64,000 bases of DNA from Stappia sp. MMSF_3263 (GTDB taxonomy: Bacteria > Pseudomonadota > Alphaproteobacteria > Rhizobiales > Stappiaceae). A program made the position numbers and the translations under genes. The notes beneath the pieces were generated by a model. The model saw only the letters and a list, made by a program, of their open reading frames with translations, was not told the origin of the DNA and made no database searches. This document shows, one piece after another, positions 63,182 through 64,000 of this stretch (position 1 is its first letter; each line of letters begins with the position of its first letter). Location of the stretch: positions 1 to 64,000 of the forward strand of contig NZ_JASHIK010000002.1 in the NCBI RefSeq assembly GCF_030733745.1, read 5' to 3'.

Positions 63182-64000
63182 ATGTCGACCAGCGATACAT
63201 CGAACAAACTGCATCCGAAGGTCGGGGAAGCCCGCGAGCAGATGGATGGCGGCCGGCTGAGCCGGCGCGAGTTCGTCCGCTACGCCGCCTTGCTCGGCGT
63301 GGGGGCCGGGGCGGCCTACGCAATGGCCGGCCTGCCGAATCCGGCGATCGCCCAGGACGCGGCGAACCTGCCGTTTCCGGCGGACGATGCCGGCGCGAAG
63401 TCGGGCGGCATCCTGAAGGTCGCGATGCAGGTCCAGAAGATCGACGATCCCGCGACATTCTCCTGGACGCAGGCCTCCAACCAGACGCGTCACATGCTCG
63501 AATACCTGGCGATGACCGGGCCGGACAACGTGACCCGGCCGATGCTGGCCGAGAGCTGGGAAGCTTCCGACGACCTGAAGACGTGGACATTCCGCCTGCG
63601 CAAGGGCGTGAAGTGGCACAATGGCGATGATTTCACCGCCGAGGACGTGAAGTTCAATTTCGAGCGCTGGACCAATCCGGAAATCGGGTCGTCCAATATC
63701 GGCCTGTCGTCCGTGTCGGCCATGGTCGAGGAAGTGGACGGCAAGAAGAAGCTGATCGACGGTTCCATCGAGGTGATCGACGATCACACCATCCGCTTCA
63801 ACCTGACGAAGCCGGTGCTGTCCTTCCCGGAAGACATGTACAACTATCCGACGGCGATCGTGCATCGCGGCTTCGCACCGCCGCTCGACAACGCGCTGAT
63901 CGGTACGGGTCCGTTCACAATCACCGAGAATGTCGTGGGCGACCGCTGCATCCTGAAGCGGGTGACGGAGGCCGGCGGCCAGCCGTTCGAATATTGGGGC
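63182..64000 (+). CDS. ABC transporter substrate-binding protein, family 5 (Tat-exported), 3' end beyond window
   Basis: The first 273 codons of a periplasmic binding protein of the dipeptide/nickel/oligopeptide family. A Tat signal is at 25-57 ([16 protein letters not shown]...AIAQD), then [12 protein letters not shown] and the family motif [42 protein letters not shown] are split over about 115-160, followed by [11 protein letters not shown] and IGTGPFTI. The start ATG has GGAGGGGAG ahead. It is divergent from the MttB-DMGDH genes, so it may deliver the quaternary amine or a peptide-like substrate for them. It runs off the window in frame without a stop. Confidence 0.88.
   Translation, partial: MSTSDTSNKLHPKVGEAREQMDGGRLSRREFVRYAALLGVGAGAAYAMAGLPNPAIAQDAANLPFPADDAGAKSGGILKVAMQVQKIDDPATFSWTQASNQTRHMLEYLAMTGPDNVTRPMLAESWEASDDLKTWTFRLRKGVKWHNGDDFTAEDVKFNFERWTNPEIGSSNIGLSSVSAMVEEVDGKKKLIDGSIEVIDDHTIRFNLTKPVLSFPEDMYNYPTAIVHRGFAPPLDNALIGTGPFTITENVVGDRCILKRVTEAGGQPFEYWG

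Overview
The window is a high-GC chromosomal segment of an alphaproteobacterium, most likely of the Hyphomicrobiales (Rhizobiales). The supporting evidence is an E1-beta pyruvate dehydrogenase subunit carrying its own lipoyl domain, fused IspDF, SdhE, COQ10-type protein, and the core order lipA / coq10 / cinA-ispDF / dusB-ntrBC-ntrYX-trkA-hfq-hflX-mazG. The genus cannot be fixed from sequence alone. I see no rRNA, tRNA, CRISPR array, insertion sequence or prophage. Most annotated genes are complete; the exceptions are a TRAP permease gene with an in-frame stop and a transport gene cut by the right edge.

Region 1 (1-14998) is lithotrophic sulfur oxidation. A fused TRAP permease (broken by TAA at 2072-2074) and a UspA protein come first. 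They converge on a leftward operon soxS-soxR-soxT (periplasmic thioredoxin, ArsR-type thiol-sensing repressor, YeeE/YedE sulfur-compound importer). Divergent from it runs soxV-soxXYZA-soxB-soxCD-soxE-soxF, a complete Sox multienzyme set (SoxAX, SoxYZ, SoxB, SoxCD) plus a flavocytochrome-c-type sulfide dehydrogenase pair. A perfect ATTC-N8-GAAT site abuts a good promoter in front of soxX, and a one-mismatch copy covers the -35 of the soxS promoter, so the SoxR regulon can be read from the DNA.

Region 2 (15000-28700) is mixed housekeeping: EamA exporter, SPOR-domain protein, glmS, an unusual secreted cysteine-repeat protein, DUF454 and DUF502 membrane proteins, recG, sdhE, mfd and ftsB. Region 3 (28700-40665) holds the pyruvate dehydrogenase operon pdhA-pdhB-pdhC-lpd, lipA (which makes the lipoyl cofactor those enzymes need), two YeaQ-like membrane proteins, a thioesterase, coq10, cinA, ispDF and dusB. 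Region 4 (40662-52808) is the nitrogen-control block ntrBC-ntrYX with trkA, a D-amino-acid aminotransferase, hfq, hflX, mazG and arfB.

Region 5 (52818-64000) is accessory metabolism: an XRE/MmyB-like regulator and a membrane protein, xylose catabolism xylB-xylA with a palindrome in its leader, a DUF1127-like peptide, a LysR regulator, and a methylamine/betaine-type module. That module has a dimethylglycine-dehydrogenase-like flavoprotein and a non-pyrrolysine MttB-family methyltransferase, divergent from a Tat-exported family-5 substrate-binding protein that runs off the right edge.
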